The translations under genes were made by a program, and so were the position numbers. A DNA stretch of 44,123 nucleotides from Crocinitomix sp. (GTDB lineage Bacteria; Bacteroidota; Bacteroidia; Flavobacteriales_D; Crocinitomicaceae): positions 1-44,123 of the forward strand of contig JAURQI010000053.1 of assembly GCA_030836155.1 (NCBI GenBank), given 5' to 3'. Position 1 is the stretch's first letter; each line of letters opens with the position of its first letter. Below, in pieces: positions 17,475 to 26,520 of this stretch. The notes beneath the pieces were generated by a model that was not told the origin of the DNA, searched no databases, and saw only the letters and a list, made by a program, of their open reading frames with translations.

Positions 17475-20198
17475 TTATTTGGCTGCAATTTTATGGAACA
17501 GACCATTGAATAAATCTTCTAATCTTCTTTTATGCGTTTCACTAGATCCCGCCGCTGGAGCAGAACTCGGTTTTCTAGATACAATATCCAGTGCCTCACC
17601 TCTTAGTTTCATTGCGACATAAGACCAAGGCCCCATATTTTCAGGCTCTTCTTGCGCCCATATTTTCTTTTTCGCATTTGAATAGGTATCCAATACTGCT
17701 TTTAGTTGCTTTTCTGGGAATGGATACATTTGTTCCATTCTAATAAATGCTGCATTTTCAACACCTCTTTTCTCTGCCTCAACTTTCGCTTCATAATAGA
17801 ACTTACCTGAACACAATACAAGTGTATCGATCTTAGCTTTATCTATATCCTTGTCGTCCAAAACTTCCATGAAGTGACCTTCAGCCATTTCTCCCAAGGT
17901 CGAAACCGCTTTTGGATAACGCAATAACATTTTTGGAGAGAATACAACCAATGGTTTTCTAAACTCTCTATGCAATTGTCTTCTTAAGAGATGGAAATGG
18001 TTGGCTGGTGTAGTTGTATTACAAACTTGCCAGTTTAAATCGGCACACATTTGTAAAAACCGCTCGATTCTAGCAGAAGAGTGCTCTCCTCCCATACCTT
18101 CGTATCCGTGAGGCAATAGCATCACCAACCCAGATTGCACGAACCATTTGTCTTCTCCTGAAGAAATAAATTGATCGATCATAATCTGGGCACCATTGTA
18201 AAAGTCTCCAAATTGAGCTTCCCAAATAGTCAGACCATTTGGCTTAGCTAATGAGTATCCATATTCGAAACCAAGCACGCCATACTCTGATAAAAGTGAG
18301 TTATATATATGGAACTTCGCTTGTTTCTCATTTAACATGTTCAGGGTGATGATTTCTTGTTCATCATCCTCTGTTTTTACTACCGCATGTCGATGTGAGA
18401 ATGTGCCTCGTTCAACATCCTGTCCTGAAATACGAACTGGATATCCTTCATCCAATAAGGTGGCATAGGCTAACATTTCTGCCATACCCCAGTCTAGTCG
18501 GTTATTTTTTAATTGGTCAAGACGGTCATTTAAAAGCTTTTTAATCTTTCTAAAGTATTTTAAATCTTCAGGAAGTGTTGCTAGCTTTTGACCTAAGTCT
18601 ATTAATTTATCTTTTGCTACACTTGTATTCGGCGATTGATCAAAGTCTTCAATTGAACCATGTCTATAACCTTCCCAAGTTTCCTCTAGGAAGTTTAAAA
18701 CAACTGCCTTTTCTCGTTTTTTAGAAGCCTCATATGACTTGTCCAACATGGCCAAATGATCCTCTTCAATTTTTTTTCCTTCAGCTGCAGACATAGCACC
18801 TTCTTTCATCAGCTGCTCCAGATAAATTTTCCGAGGATTTGGGTGCTTTGCGATTGACTTATACAGTTTCGGTTGGGTAAATTTAGGTTCATCACCCTCA
18901 TTGTGTCCATACTTACGGTAACCCAATAAATCAATAAAAACATCTCTGTTAAAACGCTGGCGGTATTCAACAGCAATACTCATTGCTTGCACTACTGCCT
19001 CAACATCATCTCCATTGACATGGAAAACGGGACTCAAGGTTGTTTTAGCTACATCAGTACAATATGTAGAGGATCTTGCATCCAGGTAATTTGTGGTAAA
19101 CCCAACTTGGTTATTGACAACAATGTGGATAGTACCTCCAGTGCGATACCCATCAAGCTGAGCCATTTGGACTACCTCATAAACAACACCTTGTCCTGCA
19201 ATGGCTCCATCACCATGGACGGCAACTGTTATAATTGATTTTTCTTCGTGAAGATATTCGTCAATTTTAGCACGAGCAATACCTTGCACAACTGGATCAA
19301 CTGCTTCTAAATGAGAGGGGTTAGGCGCCAGCGTTAGATGTACTTCTTGTCCACTCATGGTTTTTACATCTGTAGAAAAACCTAAGTGATATTTTACATC
19401 ACCATCAAAAGAATCGTCACTATCAAATTGTTTTCCGTCAAATTCACAGAAAATCGATTCGTGATCTTTCTCAAATATATTTACTAAAGTACTTAGACGT
19501 CCACGATGGGCCATACCCATTACAACTTCTTTCACACCCAGTTCACCCGCTTTTTGAATAACGATATCTAGAGCAGGAATTAAGGCCTCACCTCCTTCAA
19601 TTGAAAAACGCTTTTGACCTACATATTTTTTTGCTAAAAATTGTTCAAAAATAGTTGCTGAACTAATTTTACTAAAAATGTGTTTTTTCTCGTCTTGCGA
19701 GAATTTTGGTCGGTTCTTTAAGTCAATTCTATCCTTAATCCATTCAATGCGTTCTGGCTCTCGGATGTAAGCAAACTCAATACCGATAGACTCGCAAAAA
19801 GTAGCTTGTAAATGATCTACAATTTCTTGTAAAGTCACTACTCCCAATCCTACTTCAAGGCCCGCTTGAAAGGTATTTGTCAGGTCAGATTTTTCTAACC
19901 CGTAGTTTTCGATATCCAAAGTAGGCGCGTACTTTCTGCGCTCACGAACCGGGTTCGTTCGCGTAAAAAGGTGCCCTCTAAAGCGATAGTCTTCAATCAG
20001 CTTAAGAACTTTTAGTTCTTTTTCGAAATTTTCCGGGATTCCTTTTTCTCCAGCTTCAAAATCTGTTTTGACAAAGTCAACGCCTTCAAAAAAGCGCGCC
20101 CATTCCCTGTCTACTGATTCTGGATTTTCTTTGTACCTCTCGTAAAGATCGTCAATGGCATTGACATCACCATTTCCGACAAATGTAAATTTGTCCAT
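17475..20198 (-). CDS. sucA: 2-oxoglutarate dehydrogenase E1 component
   Basis: A 907-residue thiamine-diphosphate enzyme that decarboxylates 2-oxoglutarate in the TCA cycle, in the cytoplasm. The N-terminus (VNAIDDLYERYKENPESVD, REWARFFEG) is the E1o-specific segment. The substrate and ThDP part has GMAHRGRLSTLVNIF, PNPSHLEAVDPVVQG and the cofactor motif HGDGAIAGQGVVYE ... VNNQVGFTTN. The C-terminal half holds the transketolase-like pyrimidine domain (EAQFGDFYNGAQIMIDQF, LPHGYEGMGGEHSSARIERF). Length is normal for the family (900-950). It is the first gene of the sucAB operon, with a -7 element 28 bases upstream. Confidence 0.97.
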   Translation of the reverse strand: MDKFTFVGNGDVNAIDDLYERYKENPESVDREWARFFEGVDFVKTDFEAGEKGIPENFEKELKVLKLIEDYRFRGHLFTRTNPVRERRKYAPTLDIENYGLEKSDLTNTFQAGLEVGLGVVTLQEIVDHLQATFCESIGIEFAYIREPERIEWIKDRIDLKNRPKFSQDEKKHIFSKISSATIFEQFLAKKYVGQKRFSIEGGEALIPALDIVIQKAGELGVKEVVMGMAHRGRLSTLVNIFEKDHESIFCEFDGKQFDSDDSFDGDVKYHLGFSTDVKTMSGQEVHLTLAPNPSHLEAVDPVVQGIARAKIDEYLHEEKSIITVAVHGDGAIAGQGVVYEVVQMAQLDGYRTGGTIHIVVNNQVGFTTNYLDARSSTYCTDVAKTTLSPVFHVNGDDVEAVVQAMSIAVEYRQRFNRDVFIDLLGYRKYGHNEGDEPKFTQPKLYKSIAKHPNPRKIYLEQLMKEGAMSAAEGKKIEEDHLAMLDKSYEASKKREKAVVLNFLEETWEGYRHGSIEDFDQSPNTSVAKDKLIDLGQKLATLPEDLKYFRKIKKLLNDRLDQLKNNRLDWGMAEMLAYATLLDEGYPVRISGQDVERGTFSHRHAVVKTEDDEQEIITLNMLNEKQAKFHIYNSLLSEYGVLGFEYGYSLAKPNGLTIWEAQFGDFYNGAQIMIDQFISSGEDKWFVQSGLVMLLPHGYEGMGGEHSSARIERFLQMCADLNWQVCNTTTPANHFHLLRRQLHREFRKPLVVFSPKMLLRYPKAVSTLGEMAEGHFMEVLDDKDIDKAKIDTLVLCSGKFYYEAKVEAEKRGVENAAFIRMEQMYPFPEKQLKAVLDTYSNAKKKIWAQEEPENMGPWSYVAMKLRGEALDIVSRKPSSAPAAGSSETHKRRLEDLFNGLFHKIAAK

Positions 20199-20226
20199 TG
20201 TTTTCGTTCAATTGCAACTATTCACA

Positions 20227-20234
20227 CAAATTTA
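20227..20234 (-). promoter_or_regulatory. -7 element of the sucA promoter
   Basis: TAAATTTG on the minus strand matches TAnnTTTG exactly. The upstream -33 region is only T-rich. The expected leader is about 22-25 bases to the sucA ATG at 20198. Confidence 0.5.
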
Positions 20235-20285
20235 AAAATTATCTAAAGAACCGATCATATAAAAAGTCGATTAATTGCGGTAATC

Positions 20286-20672
20286 CTAAATGTTTTTAGC
20301 TGTTCCAGTCCCTCCTTCAGAACCACTGAATCTCATTTTGAGGTATACTTTTTTCGCCTCTCTTCTTAAGATAAGGTAAGCTAACTCTTTGAGGTCGACA
20401 TCTGCGAGCGTTTTTAAGTATTGATTTTCGGGTAAATCCACGGCATATACAAACTGTTGAAGAAGGTTTTTTTCATGCAAATCGAGTAATGCTGTTTGGA
20501 GAAGATCCAAAAAATGGTCTAGCGACTTTTCCTGTGCCTGATTAAAATCTGGATCAACTTTATAATCCGACAGTCCGTTTAGGTCCTTATTAATTTGAAA
20601 TGCCGTTTTCTGAACAAAAATCTCCTTGTCGAAATACTCGACGAGTACCTCCTGTTTTAATAAGTCAGACAT
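20286..20672 (-). CDS. Small hypothetical protein, unrecognised
   Basis: A 128-residue, mostly helical, acidic protein with no signal peptide or membrane segment (DFNQAQEKSLDHFLDLLQTALL, LADVDLKELAYLILRREAKKV). It ends in a short flexible Gly/Ser/Thr-rich tail. I do not recognise a family. It starts 7 bases after the end of the large T9SS cargo gene at 20680-24933, so it is probably co-transcribed with that gene. Its stop lies 87 bases before sucA. Cytosolic location is inferred. Coding status is supported by the tight spacing and normal composition rather than by homology. Confidence 0.65.
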   Translation of the reverse strand: MSDLLKQEVLVEYFDKEIFVQKTAFQINKDLNGLSDYKVDPDFNQAQEKSLDHFLDLLQTALLDLHEKNLLQQFVYAVDLPENQYLKTLADVDLKELAYLILRREAKKVYLKMRFSGSEGGTGTAKNI

Positions 20673-20679
20673 GCAAGAA

Positions 20680-23600
20680 TTATTTTCTCACAATTTGCAC
20701 AATACCTTGACCTCGAATTATTGTGCTGTTATCTGCACGGGCTGTATACGTATAGAAGTAAGTCCCATCTGAACAAGGATCTCCATTATTATCGGTTCCA
20801 TCCCAGCTTTCATCTATGGCATTCAGTTGCCCCACTTGAACACCCCAACGGTTTACAATTACACATTCAAATTCTGATATCGATTTGGCATAAAAATCAA
20901 ATGACAATTCATCATTCACACCATCACCGTCAGGACTAAAAATGTTTACGTTCTCTAATGAAATCGGCTCATAAATTGTGATCGTTTTACACTCGGTATC
21001 TTGACAGCCATTTTTGTTTTGCGCAATTAGACATACTTCCACTTCATAACTTTGACCTCTCGCCCCATAGATGGTATCTGGCTCAAAGAAATAACTGTCT
21101 GTAAATTTCCATTCTGCCGTCAATGTATCTAAATTCCAGAAGAAAGAGGTGTCGGCTAAAGGGTTTTCAGGATTAGCAAAATACATAGATGTATTGGTAA
21201 ATGAAACCTCAACAGGTGCTGTCCCTTGCAAATCCGCGTTTAAAATATCAGAATTGACTATAAAGTCTGCTTGTGGATTGAGCGAGTCAAGCACAATCGA
21301 TCTCGACAATACGCAGCCATTATTATCAATAACCGTGAATAAGAACTCTCCCGGGTTTTGACCACCCCATGTCGAGTTAGTTGAATACGTTTCTTCGTAA
21401 AGGTTATCCCATTGATATGTATAATCAGGTGTACCTCCAGCGGCAGCTCCAAAAACAACTCCATTACCATTTTGATAATCATACAAACGACAATAAGCTG
21501 GATAAGTTCCAAACTCTGTGAGGTATAATGAATCAGGCTGAGAAACTGTAAAATCAATTGCTTTTGAACAACCATTTTCATCATTAATAGTCAAAATATA
21601 ATCTCCTGCCGGCAAGTTCGTCAACGTATCTGCACCCAATCCATTTTCACCCATTGGGTTTGGTGCCCAATAGTAAGATACATTATCATAAGCACCGGTA
21701 TAATTAAAGACAGTATCTGCTATAGCTACGCCAGTTTCATCACCGTAACAGAGTGGATCAATCACTATAATATCAACCTGTAATTCATCTGGATGATTCA
21801 GCTCCACAGAACCGCTTGCCGTGCATCCATTCTCGTCTGTAACAGTCACATAATACGTGCCCTCTTCTAGCGTATTAGCTGTGTTTGAATTTTCAACATT
21901 TAAAATGTTTCCGTCCACATCCGTTATCTCGTAAATTTTACCGCCGTTTCCTCCTGTTGCATCGACTGTTACAGATCCATCAGAAAACCCAAAGCAAGAT
22001 GGGTTATTAAAGATAATATCGATGACCAATTCGTCTGGCTCATAAATTTCAAAAACTGCTGACCATGCGCATCCAGCATCATCAAGAATAGTGACTGTCC
22101 AATCTCCACCGTATAGGTTATCAATATCATCAAAACCACCATCGGGAATACCCGGCGCTGTTTCATGAACACCCATGATTGTCGACCAAATTACAGTGAA
22201 AGGTTCTGATATACCACCACTGATGTTTTCGACATAAGCACCACCATCATTGGCACCAAAACAGGATACGTCTCTCAAACTATCCAACACAAAATCAGCT
22301 GTTACAGCATTATCTCCTAAACCAACAAAAATGCTGGTATCTAAAAAGCATCCTTCCTCATCCGTTATGTTCAGCAAATAGAATACCCCTCCCACCAAAT
22401 CAGGAAACACATTGTCACCAGTTGGACCAAAAACATCCAGACCACTTGTCAAAGTATATGTCCATCCTGGATCATCTGGCAGAATGGTTATTGAACCTAA
22501 TATTCCCGGAACATCTGCACAAGTTTCCGCATCAAGAATGACGATTTCGTCTACATCTACACTACCAATCTCAACCAAAGCAGAATCGGAAACCACATGA
22601 CATTCATCCTCAATTGTCAATACATACCACGTCGTTACATCTGGTGAAACTGTGATATCGTCTGTATCGCCAAACTCGGGTGACCATTCATAAGTGATCT
22701 CGCCAAAAGTTCCATCAATTGACTCCGCAATAATTGTTGCTTCATCGGTTGGACAAATCGTAAATAAATCCGAATTAAATGTAATCGTTGGTTCAGGCGG
22801 TAATTCAATTTCATAAGAAGAAGAAATGATATTGAATTCATATTCACATTCTAAAACAGGGCTGTCTTGTGCTTGCAAATCAGCAGCATCAAACGTATCT
22901 GGAATCACTTCTCCTTCAGCGCCAGCGTAACTACCATCATCATTTAGCACAATTGTTACATCTCCTGTTAGGGCTCCATCTAAGGCGCTAATATCAATGG
23001 CAAAATCAAATGTCTCACATTGCCCTTGCTCGATATCGAGGTCATAGATTGTGGTATGTAAATAAATTGCCCCAGGATCAGTCGAAGGATCAGCCGTATA
23101 GAAAGACACCGGAACAGGGACCGTTAAATCTGCTCCTCCAGAATTACAAATTTCCATTGACATGTGCACACTATCACATCCAGTTGTTAAATCAGGGTTT
23201 TGCTCAAATGTGCTATACACTAAGTTCACCTTAGACCCCAAAAAAGACATATTTAATATTCTTTCGTAGGCTATCTTATCATTCTCTAAGTGAACACGAA
23301 AAATATCAGGTTCAATGATCTCGAAATTCAAACGCTCATCATTATTCGGCAACTGCCCATAAATGTCCAAATCTGTTATGTCCACAGCGGGATCAATAGG
23401 CACCTCTTGCCAAGCATACAATTGCTGCTCCGTGGAAGTCGTGATCGTGACGAAATACCCCGTTGTTTCTTCCAAATCGAAATTAACCTCTGTAAAAGCG
23501 TACATCTGGTTACCGTTTGTTCTGGTCGTATTTGAAGGAGCTGGACCTTCATAATACGAGAGATCATAGGGACTCCAAAGACCATTTGCTCGAATCTCGA

Positions 23601-24933
23601 GATAACCTCTTTTACTACCCGCTGGAATTGTAAAATCAACAAAACCATCAACACTTACGCCGTCATCTGAAAAACCCGTATCGAAACTAATATCCGTTGG
23701 TGAACTGTAGGCATTTTTAGTAATGTAAAAGCTTGATGTATACGGTTGATCAGAATATTTCAAAAACTCGACATAATAAATCTCATTAAAATCTGCACCA
23801 TGTTCATCACTCCTTGTCATGATCAATTGATCACCTGTAATTTCCAGTGTCATATCACAAACTGCAATTTGATCTGGAGGTGTTATATTTCCGTCAGCAT
23901 CACCTAGTATAGTGGCATCGTCAACGATTGAACTACCACTGGTGACGTCATATTCAGAAAAAGTAAAGGTAGAGTTCATATCTGGAATATTTCCGTTATT
24001 CACCGTCATATTCCCAGTTGCGGTCATTGTTTCGAGATCAATGATCATGTATTTAATCGACATACATTCTTCCCTCGTGTCTTGCACCAAAAAACCTCCG
24101 TTGCCCAGTCGGTTTTGGTTAATTCCTATCGCTCTAATTTGAACGTAATCTGGAGCATCATCGCCTCCTAACATATCAACCGTTGCTGTTAGATTTACCG
24201 GATCAGTACCTGCATCGTAATAAACGGGGTATTGTGAGGGATCTGCACCCGGAATACTCGTCAAACTTTGACTATCAAAATTTCCATAAAAAATGGAATA
24301 GTATGAGATATCAACATCTGCTTCAGAACAACCTAAAACAAGGTCGGTTCCGCTGACGTCAAACACCAATTCAAAATCAAGTAATTCTCCAAAATCATGA
24401 CCTACTCGCGTATAAGTATCGGTACCATCTGGTCCGATTGGTTGATCGACCCATGAAAAACGTTTCGACTCGTGATTATTTACAGAATATTCAACCCACC
24501 CTGAAGATTCCATATTATCAAAATCCAACTCTACACGTCCCCAAACAATTCTTTCCTGGGCGTGATTCAAATCATCAACTCCTGTAAAAGCATCTACCGG
24601 GGCTTGCTGATAAACACCCTGAATGACTAAAGATGCTCGATTTGAGCCAGCAGGAATTGGCATAATAACATCATCCAAGGACCCACCTTCCTTGAACCCT
24701 CCTATTGTCTCTATAATATCTGGTATATAACCAATAGGAAGACAACTTCCGGGAAATGAAAAGGCTGGACAAGCGTCTTCATCACCTACACAATCGGGGT
24801 CAAGACAATCAATTAGTCCATCACCATCGTCATCCACCCCATTGTCACAGATCTCCTGTGCAAACGATAGGGTTGAAAACAATAGCCCTCCAAAAAGTAA
24901 AATGAAATGTGGGAAAATATTCATGGTCTTCAT
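20680..24933 (-). CDS. Large secreted protein with SprB-like repeats and T9SS type B sorting domain
   Basis: About 1417 residues from the ATG at 24933; a TTG at 24939 is in frame. Signal peptide MNIFPHFILLFGGLLFSTLSFA is followed by a Ca-binding-type DDDGDGLIDCLDPDC segment near residues 38-52. The first 600 residues are large beta domains without a recognised family. Ig-like units follow (TITFNSDLFTICPTDEATII, TWYVLTIEDECHV). Then come SprB-type repeats with VSCFGANDGGAYVENISGG, PSCFGFSDGSVTVDATGG and PLCYGDETGVAIADT. The end, VNIFSPDGDGVNDELSF ... IVNRWGVQVGQL ... WDGTDNNGDPCSDGTYFYTY, is the gliding-motility-associated (type B) T9SS domain. So it is a surface or secreted protein, possibly an adhesin. 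It is the first gene of a two-gene unit. Confidence 0.88.
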   Translation of the reverse strand: MKTMNIFPHFILLFGGLLFSTLSFAQEICDNGVDDDGDGLIDCLDPDCVGDEDACPAFSFPGSCLPIGYIPDIIETIGGFKEGGSLDDVIMPIPAGSNRASLVIQGVYQQAPVDAFTGVDDLNHAQERIVWGRVELDFDNMESSGWVEYSVNNHESKRFSWVDQPIGPDGTDTYTRVGHDFGELLDFELVFDVSGTDLVLGCSEADVDISYYSIFYGNFDSQSLTSIPGADPSQYPVYYDAGTDPVNLTATVDMLGGDDAPDYVQIRAIGINQNRLGNGGFLVQDTREECMSIKYMIIDLETMTATGNMTVNNGNIPDMNSTFTFSEYDVTSGSSIVDDATILGDADGNITPPDQIAVCDMTLEITGDQLIMTRSDEHGADFNEIYYVEFLKYSDQPYTSSFYITKNAYSSPTDISFDTGFSDDGVSVDGFVDFTIPAGSKRGYLEIRANGLWSPYDLSYYEGPAPSNTTRTNGNQMYAFTEVNFDLEETTGYFVTITTSTEQQLYAWQEVPIDPAVDITDLDIYGQLPNNDERLNFEIIEPDIFRVHLENDKIAYERILNMSFLGSKVNLVYSTFEQNPDLTTGCDSVHMSMEICNSGGADLTVPVPVSFYTADPSTDPGAIYLHTTIYDLDIEQGQCETFDFAIDISALDGALTGDVTIVLNDDGSYAGAEGEVIPDTFDAADLQAQDSPVLECEYEFNIISSSYEIELPPEPTITFNSDLFTICPTDEATIIAESIDGTFGEITYEWSPEFGDTDDITVSPDVTTWYVLTIEDECHVVSDSALVEIGSVDVDEIVILDAETCADVPGILGSITILPDDPGWTYTLTSGLDVFGPTGDNVFPDLVGGVFYLLNITDEEGCFLDTSIFVGLGDNAVTADFVLDSLRDVSCFGANDGGAYVENISGGISEPFTVIWSTIMGVHETAPGIPDGGFDDIDNLYGGDWTVTILDDAGCAWSAVFEIYEPDELVIDIIFNNPSCFGFSDGSVTVDATGGNGGKIYEITDVDGNILNVENSNTANTLEEGTYYVTVTDENGCTASGSVELNHPDELQVDIIVIDPLCYGDETGVAIADTVFNYTGAYDNVSYYWAPNPMGENGLGADTLTNLPAGDYILTINDENGCSKAIDFTVSQPDSLYLTEFGTYPAYCRLYDYQNGNGVVFGAAAGGTPDYTYQWDNLYEETYSTNSTWGGQNPGEFLFTVIDNNGCVLSRSIVLDSLNPQADFIVNSDILNADLQGTAPVEVSFTNTSMYFANPENPLADTSFFWNLDTLTAEWKFTDSYFFEPDTIYGARGQSYEVEVCLIAQNKNGCQDTECKTITIYEPISLENVNIFSPDGDGVNDELSFDFYAKSISEFECVIVNRWGVQVGQLNAIDESWDGTDNNGDPCSDGTYFYTYTARADNSTIIRGQGIVQIVRK

Positions 24934-25200
24934 ACTCAAATACTAAGTCGGTTATCTTCAGAAAGACGGGTTTTTTACTCAAAAAGTGACTGCCTTTCTT
25001 TTGTTAAATCACAAACCGCTGATCAACAATAGCTTAAGCAATATATCAAACCGTTAAAGATAAAGAAAATGCTTACACCTTAATTCTAAAACACAGAAAA
25101 TCTCACAAATAATAAAAGAGATGTGATAAATAATGGACGGGAATTAAAACGATGCTCTATAATCAGTTGAAACCTATTACATTCGTAAAAAATTTGACGG

Positions 25201-26472
25201 ATGAGAATTTTTAAGTTTGGTGGAGCTTCTGTGAAAGATGCGGATGCGGTACGTAATGTTGCAAAAATCTTGAAGACTTATGAAGGTGAAGAACTTGTAG
25301 TGGTCGTCTCTGCCATGGGAAAAACGACCAATGCACTTGAAGCTATCATGCAATCTTTTGCAAATGGAGATCAAAAAGATGCACGAAGACAAGTAGACGC
25401 TTTATATATTTTTCACCAAACCATTTTAGCTGAATTATTTTCTTCATCATCACATGCTCCAAATGGGGCGATTGATGCATTATTCGAGGCGTTGAAAACA
25501 CGCATTGAAGGTTCCTTTTCGGGAGATTTCCATTTTGAGTATGATCAGCTTATTTCATTCGGCGAATTATTATCAACAACTATTGTTAATGCATATTTGA
25601 AAAATGAGGGGTTTTCAAGTGCTTGGGCTGATGCAAGAACATTAGTTCGAACAGATGATCATTGGCGAGAAGGACGCATTCAATGGGAAGTAACTGAAGT
25701 TCTAATTCAAAATAGCATTAAATCCTTTATTGATGAAGGTCATAGCATAATCGTTACGCAGGGTTTTATCGGACATGAAAGTAATGGTTACACCACAACT
25801 TTAGGAAGAGAGGGATCTGATTTCACTGCCGCAGTTTTTGCTTATTGTTTAGACGCTGAAGATGTAACGATCTGGAAGGATGTACCGGGGATGCTAAATG
25901 CGGATCCAAAATATTTTGACAATACTGTTTTATTGGAGAAAATCTCTTTTAAAGAGGCGATTGAATTAGCCTATTTTGGGGCTTCGGTTATTCACCCTAA
26001 AACCATTCAACCGCTTAAACGAAAAAAAATCCCATTGCATATCAAATCATTTTTGAATCCATCCGCACCAGGTTCGGTTATCCAAGAGTCACTGGATTTT
26101 GATGATCAAATTCCATCCTTTATTTTCAAAATGAATCAGGTGTTGGTTTCACTGACGCCGAAAGATTTCTCTTTTATCATTGAAGAAAATCTAGAGCACA
26201 TATTCGGCTACTTAAACAAAGAAAAGATTCGGATAAATCTAATGCAAAATTCAGCCGTAAGCTTTTCTTTTATTCTCGATGAGTCAAAAGCAGATTTAAG
26301 TCAATTGGTCGCGTATTTTAGTGCCGACTATTTGGTGAAATACAATAAAAACCTTGAATTAGTCACGATTCGACACTATGATGAACCAACGATTCGACGG
26401 GTGACAGCAGGCAAAAAAATCATCCTCGAACAAAAGTCAAGACAGACGGCTCGATTGGTTATTTCTGATTAA
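25201..26472 (+). CDS. lysC: Aspartate kinase
   Basis: A 423-residue monofunctional aspartokinase, which phosphorylates aspartate as the first step to Lys, Met, Thr and Ile. Visible motifs: the N-terminal phosphate loop IFKFGGASVKDADAVRNVA; the catalytic region TTTLGREGSDFTAAVFAY; DVTIWKDVPGMLNADPK; and LAYFGASVIHPKTIQPLKRK. A compact regulatory ACT region fills about residues 310-410 (VLVSLTPKDFSFIIEENLEHI). The body is a little short compared with the 440-460 of E. coli LysC, as is common in Bacteroidota. No homoserine dehydrogenase domain is fused. The stop codon overlaps an inverted repeat that extends into the dnaE start. Confidence 0.93.
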   Translation: MRIFKFGGASVKDADAVRNVAKILKTYEGEELVVVVSAMGKTTNALEAIMQSFANGDQKDARRQVDALYIFHQTILAELFSSSSHAPNGAIDALFEALKTRIEGSFSGDFHFEYDQLISFGELLSTTIVNAYLKNEGFSSAWADARTLVRTDDHWREGRIQWEVTEVLIQNSIKSFIDEGHSIIVTQGFIGHESNGYTTTLGREGSDFTAAVFAYCLDAEDVTIWKDVPGMLNADPKYFDNTVLLEKISFKEAIELAYFGASVIHPKTIQPLKRKKIPLHIKSFLNPSAPGSVIQESLDFDDQIPSFIFKMNQVLVSLTPKDFSFIIEENLEHIFGYLNKEKIRINLMQNSAVSFSFILDESKADLSQLVAYFSADYLVKYNKNLELVTIRHYDEPTIRRVTAGKKIILEQKSRQTARLVISD

Positions 26473-26520
26473 ATCTTGATTAAATATTCGTACCTTTATG
26501 GTGAATATTTAATCAGAAAT
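26461..26520 (+). promoter_or_regulatory. Nested inverted repeats spanning the aspartate kinase stop and the dnaE start
   Basis: Two inverted repeats share one right half. The outer pair is ATTTCTGATTAAAT (26461-26474) and ATTTAATCAGAAAT (26507-26520), 14 of 14 complementary. The inner pair is TGATTAAATATTC (26477-26489) and GAATATTTAATCA (26503-26515), 13 of 13 with a 13-base spacer. The spacer holds TACCTTTA, a near match to the -7 element. The element TGATTAAAT therefore occurs twice directly and once inverted. It could be an operator over an internal promoter or two alternative RNA hairpins controlling dnaE translation. Confidence 0.6.

Noticed and set aside
24783-24855. Possible thrombospondin type 3 domain in the large cargo
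   Set aside because: Only a single short DDDGDG-type segment is present; it supports a Ca-binding loop but not a full domain.
24934-25200. Possible promoter or small RNA in the gap before aspartate kinase
   Set aside because: No exact TAnnTTTG on the plus strand, no strong hairpin and no small coding frame could be supported by eye.
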